Positions 13,982 to 16,391 of a stretch of 16,391 nucleotides of DNA are shown here, piece by piece. Each line of letters begins with the position of its first letter. Within the stretch, counting starts at the first letter, position 1. Source of the DNA: JAAFHS01 sp031396505 (lineage in GTDB: Bacteria > Pseudomonadota > Alphaproteobacteria > Rhodobacterales > Rhodobacteraceae); NCBI GenBank assembly GCA_031396505.1, contig JANNKX010000406.1:1-16391 (forward strand), in the 5' to 3' direction. The position numbers and the translations under genes were made by a program. The notes below the pieces were generated by a model. The model saw only the letters and a list, made by a program, of their open reading frames with translations, had not been told where the DNA came from and did no database searches.

Positions 13982-14523
13982 TTCGCGCCTTTTTTGCCCT
14001 CGATCTGCCTGATCACGCGCGTTCTGCATTGGCCGTGCAGCAATTTCTGCTGCCCCTGCCGCGCAAGGTTGACCCTGCGCAGTTTCACCTGACATTGGCC
14101 TTTCTGGGCGAGGTCCCCGATGCCACGCTTGAGGCCGTGCATGACGCCATGTTGGCCCTGCGTCTGTCCGCGCTCGACGTGACGCTGCAAGGCATTGGCC
14201 ACTTTGGCGGCGCAAAACCCCGTGCCGTTTATGCGGGTGTGCAGGCCAGTGACACCTTGATCCACCTGCAAACCAAAGTCGAAACCCTGTCGCGGCGTGC
14301 GGGATGCGATATCGCGCGCAATCGCTATTTGCCCCATGTCACGCTTGGCCGCTTTGCCACGCCGCCCATTGCCGACCAGCCCACCCTTGAACGTGCCATC
14401 GTCGCCGGGTCCGGCTTTCGCCTTGATCCGTTCCCGGTGGGCGAAGTCGTCCTTTACCGCTCCATTCCCGGCGCGCGCCCGCGCTATGATGCACTTGCCC
14501 GTTATCCCCTTCACAAAGGTTAA
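13978..14523 (+). CDS. thpR: RNA 2',3'-cyclic phosphodiesterase (2'-5' RNA ligase family)
   Basis: A 181-residue member of the 2H phosphoesterase superfamily, which opens 2',3'-cyclic phosphate RNA ends and can ligate 2'-5' in vitro. Both H-x-T motifs are intact: H37-L-T (FHLTLAFLG) and H120-V-T (LPHVTLGRF), spaced as in the family. The N-terminus MIRAFFALDLPD is typical. The ATG at 13978 overlaps the deacylase stop in an ATGA; the longer frame opening upstream at 13618 is only read-through of the deacylase gene in another phase. It is the last gene of the peroxidase-deacylase-thpR trio and converges on waaA. The physiological RNA substrate is unknown. Confidence 0.93.
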   Translation: MIRAFFALDLPDHARSALAVQQFLLPLPRKVDPAQFHLTLAFLGEVPDATLEAVHDAMLALRLSALDVTLQGIGHFGGAKPRAVYAGVQASDTLIHLQTKVETLSRRAGCDIARNRYLPHVTLGRFATPPIADQPTLERAIVAGSGFRLDPFPVGEVVLYRSIPGARPRYDALARYPLHKG

Positions 14524-14562
14524 CGATGTGTGAATTCGTCCTGGGGATAACTTTTTAAAATC

Positions 14563-14606
14563 TTGATAATAAACAATATATCTTGAAATTGACAGCCGTC
14601 AATTTT
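14563..14606 (+). repeat. 44-bp repeated element, copy B
   Basis: Carries TTGATAATAAAC, an 11-bp variable spacer and the same 21-bp block with the TTGAC-AGCC-GTCAA dyad seen at 3077-3097. It lies between the convergent thpR and waaA genes and its last base touches the waaA stop codon. Dyad arms are 8 bp and the plus-strand T-run (TTTTT) follows, so a weak bidirectional terminator is possible. Its position between gene ends argues against a promoter role at this copy. Confidence 0.7.
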
Positions 14607-15829
14607 TACCGTGTCAACCCATGCCGCCGGATGATTTCCACCAACCCCGTCACATCCCCGCCACCTGCCAGTGCGCCCCGCGCCCGCGCTACCAGGTCGC
14701 TCTGCCGCGTCGGTGTCATCCCGACCAGCACCGCCACAAGCGCGGCCCCATCCGCCACCGCCTCTGCCCCGCCCGCTGCATCCAGTGCCGCGAACGGCTC
14801 GGTGAAATTGCCCACCGATGGCCCATGCACGATGGCTGACCCATATGCTGCTGGCTCAAATGGCGTGTGCCCGCCCTTGTCGGCAAAGCTGCCCCCGATC
14901 ACCGTCACGCCCGCCATCGCATACCACTGCGCCATCTCGCCCAGCGTGTCCGCCAGATAGACCGTGGTGTCGCGCACCAGCACGTCGCCGCGCGACCGCT
15001 GCCCGAACGCCATCCCCCGTGCTGTCAGCATCCGCACGATGTCTGCCGCGCGCTCCGGATGCCGTGGCGCAAGGATCAGCAGATCGAACACCCCTGCCAC
15101 CCGCGCTGCCGCAAATGCATCAAGGATAAGGGCGTCTTCACCGGCATGCGTCGACGCCGCCAACAAGACGCGCGCCCGTGCCACCAGCCCACTCTCGTCC
15201 GCGATGCCCCCCGCCACCCACGCCTTCAGGTTCGCCCGTGGCCCCAAACGATCCGCTGCCAATCCCAGCGATACCAGCCGCGCCTCTGATCCTGCATCTT
15301 GCGCCGAAAGGTAGACCACCGCCGCCAGCATCCGCCGCATCAACCCGCCTGCAAACCGCCACCGCCGCGCCGACCGTTCTGACATCCGCGCGCCGATCAC
15401 GATCACCGGCACGCCTTCGCGGGCACAGGCGGCCATACGCCCCGGCCAGAATTCATTCTCGATCACCACCATCGCCCGCGGCTGCACCCGCGCGATCACC
15501 CGCGCCGCCGCCCCGCCCGCATCAAACGGTGCCAGCGCCGCCGTCACCCGCACGATGCCCCAACCCGCCACCAGCGCCCGCCCCGTGGCCGTATTGGCCG
15601 TCACCAGCACCGCGCCATCCTGTGCCAGCCCCGTAATCACCGCGCGGGCCGAGGTCAACTCGCCCAGACTGGCCCCATGCACCCACCACACCGGGCCGAA
15701 GGGTCTGATCATCCCCAACCGTTGGCGCAGCGCACCTCGTGGCCAGCGCCGCCCCAGCAGCGTCGCAGCCACCATCACGGGCAGCATCAGATTCGCAAGA
15801 ATACGGTACAGGATCACGGGCGGGCTCAT
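14606..15829 (-). CDS. waaA: 3-deoxy-D-manno-octulosonic acid (Kdo) transferase
   Basis: A GT30 glycosyltransferase that adds Kdo from CMP-Kdo to lipid IVA at the cytoplasmic face of the inner membrane, the committed step of the LPS inner core. It has 407 residues, normal for the family. An N-terminal membrane anchor (about 6-25, ILYRILANLMLPVMVAATLL) is followed by WWVHGASLGE with the catalytic-base glutamate E57. The ENEFWPG motif ends the N-terminal Rossmann domain, and GGSFADKGGHTPFEPAAYG is the nucleotide-sugar site in the C-terminal domain. A GGAG site lies six bases before the ATG. It starts 47 bp after the amidase gene on the same strand and converges on thpR. Confidence 0.95.
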   Translation of the reverse strand: MSPPVILYRILANLMLPVMVAATLLGRRWPRGALRQRLGMIRPFGPVWWVHGASLGELTSARAVITGLAQDGAVLVTANTATGRALVAGWGIVRVTAALAPFDAGGAAARVIARVQPRAMVVIENEFWPGRMAACAREGVPVIVIGARMSERSARRWRFAGGLMRRMLAAVVYLSAQDAGSEARLVSLGLAADRLGPRANLKAWVAGGIADESGLVARARVLLAASTHAGEDALILDAFAAARVAGVFDLLILAPRHPERAADIVRMLTARGMAFGQRSRGDVLVRDTTVYLADTLGEMAQWYAMAGVTVIGGSFADKGGHTPFEPAAYGSAIVHGPSVGNFTEPFAALDAAGGAEAVADGAALVAVLVGMTPTRQSDLVARARGALAGGGDVTGLVEIIRRHGLTR

Positions 15830-15876
15830 CGGTCACTCCGGGCTGATGCGTAACGCCCCCCCCGGCCCAGCACAAG

Positions 15877-16391
15877 TCAGGCAGGCGGTCTGCGCCCCGG
15901 CCAGTCTGTGGCAGCGTGATAGGCCTGCCCCGCCGCCAGCACCTGACGGTCCGTGCCTGTGGCGCCGATGATCTGCATCCCCATCGGCAAACCCTGCGGC
16001 CCAAACCCCACCGGCACATTCAACGCAGGCAATCCGATCAGGCTGACCGGCACCACGATGTCCATCCAGCGGTGATAGGTATCCATCGCCACGCCGTTGA
16101 TCGATTGCGGCCATCGCCATTCCACCGGAAACGGCCAGACCTGTGCCGAGGGCATCACCAGATAATCAAACCGCCGGAACAGCCCTGCAGCATGCGCATA
16201 CCACCGCGACCGGATCACGCTTGCCGCATGCACCGCTTGTGCAGACAGGCTCAACCCCTGCTCAATCTCCCAGATTGTCTCGGGCTTGGTCTGCGCCCGC
16301 AGGGCCGGATCGTCACAAAGCGCACGCTTTGCCCCCGCATTCAGCATCGCGCGCAGTGTGGTCCAGGCGTACCACAGCTTGTCCGCTGGAT
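15877..16391 (-). CDS. Amidase family protein, C-terminal part (5' end outside window)
   Basis: About 170 C-terminal residues of an amidase-signature enzyme, which hydrolyses carboxamides with a Ser-Ser-Lys triad. The frame is open to the window edge (reading PADKLWYAWTTLRAMLNAG), so the methionine near 16347 is internal and the gene continues off the right end. The conserved tail is clear: FDYLVMPSAQVWPFPVEW, then TYHRWMDIVVPVSLIGLPAL, NVPVGFGPQG and LPMGMQIIGATGTD. The catalytic GGSSGG region lies outside the window, so activity and substrate cannot be judged; the GatA subunit of tRNA amidotransferase is less likely than a stand-alone amidase because of the HRWM and QVWPF segments. It precedes waaA by 47 bp. 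Confidence 0.9.
   Translation of the reverse strand, partial: PADKLWYAWTTLRAMLNAGAKRALCDDPALRAQTKPETIWEIEQGLSLSAQAVHAASVIRSRWYAHAAGLFRRFDYLVMPSAQVWPFPVEWRWPQSINGVAMDTYHRWMDIVVPVSLIGLPALNVPVGFGPQGLPMGMQIIGATGTDRQVLAAGQAYHAATDWPGRRPPA

Noticed and set aside
1..16391. tRNA/rRNA genes, CRISPR arrays, insertion sequences, integrases, toxin-antitoxin or defence genes
   Set aside because: Looked for on both strands by eye; no clover-leaf, regularly spaced repeats, transposase or integrase motifs, or recognisable defence or toxin genes were seen.

Overview
The window is chromosomal housekeeping DNA from an alphaproteobacterium, most likely a marine member of the Rhodobacteraceae (Roseobacter group). 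This is inferred from the high GC content with long antisense shadow ORFs, the gene set (rpiA-gor followed by hflK-hflC-degP, a DUF1178 protein, a CGGACAC-type [2Fe-2S] ferredoxin, a small EF-hand protein) and protein similarities recognised by eye. No database search was possible. About 16 complete genes and one or two partial ones are packed tightly, often with 1-4 nt overlaps (TGATG, ATGA, TTGA).

Layout: (1) 24-2065, minus strand: glutathione S-transferase then iron-sulfur L-serine dehydratase (sdaA), overlapping by one base. (2) 2412-2999, plus: secreted EF-hand protein, preceded by a TTAA-N7-TTAA (CtrA-like) site. (3) 3194-7514, plus: rpiA-gor (ATGA overlap), then hflK-hflC (TGATG overlap), closed by a strong hairpin terminator; degP (7732-9204) follows with its own GTG start and terminator. 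(4) 9244-9792, minus: peptidoglycan-binding lipoprotein. (5) 10139-11208, plus: ferredoxin overlapped by a secreted VCBS/FG-GAP-like protein; a LexA-box-like site lies upstream. (6) 11212-12136, minus: NUDIX hydrolase then DUF1178 protein. (7) 12318-14523, plus: secreted glutathione peroxidase, a histone-deacetylase-family deacylase and an RNA 2',3'-cyclic phosphodiesterase (ThpR), each overlapping the next. (8) 14606-16391, minus: C-terminal part of an amidase, then Kdo transferase WaaA.

Shared themes: glutathione and peroxide handling (GST, glutathione reductase, peroxidase) and envelope protein or membrane quality control (HflKC, DegP, WaaA, peptidoglycan-binding lipoprotein). The genes themselves are ordinary. 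I found no mobile element, CRISPR array, RNA gene, toxin-antitoxin or phage gene. The most unusual non-coding signal is a 44-bp element present twice (3054-3097 and 14563-14606) with a perfectly shared TTGAC-AGCC-GTCAA dyad and a conserved TTGAYAATAAAC block at fixed spacing. I do not see a convincing new multi-gene system.
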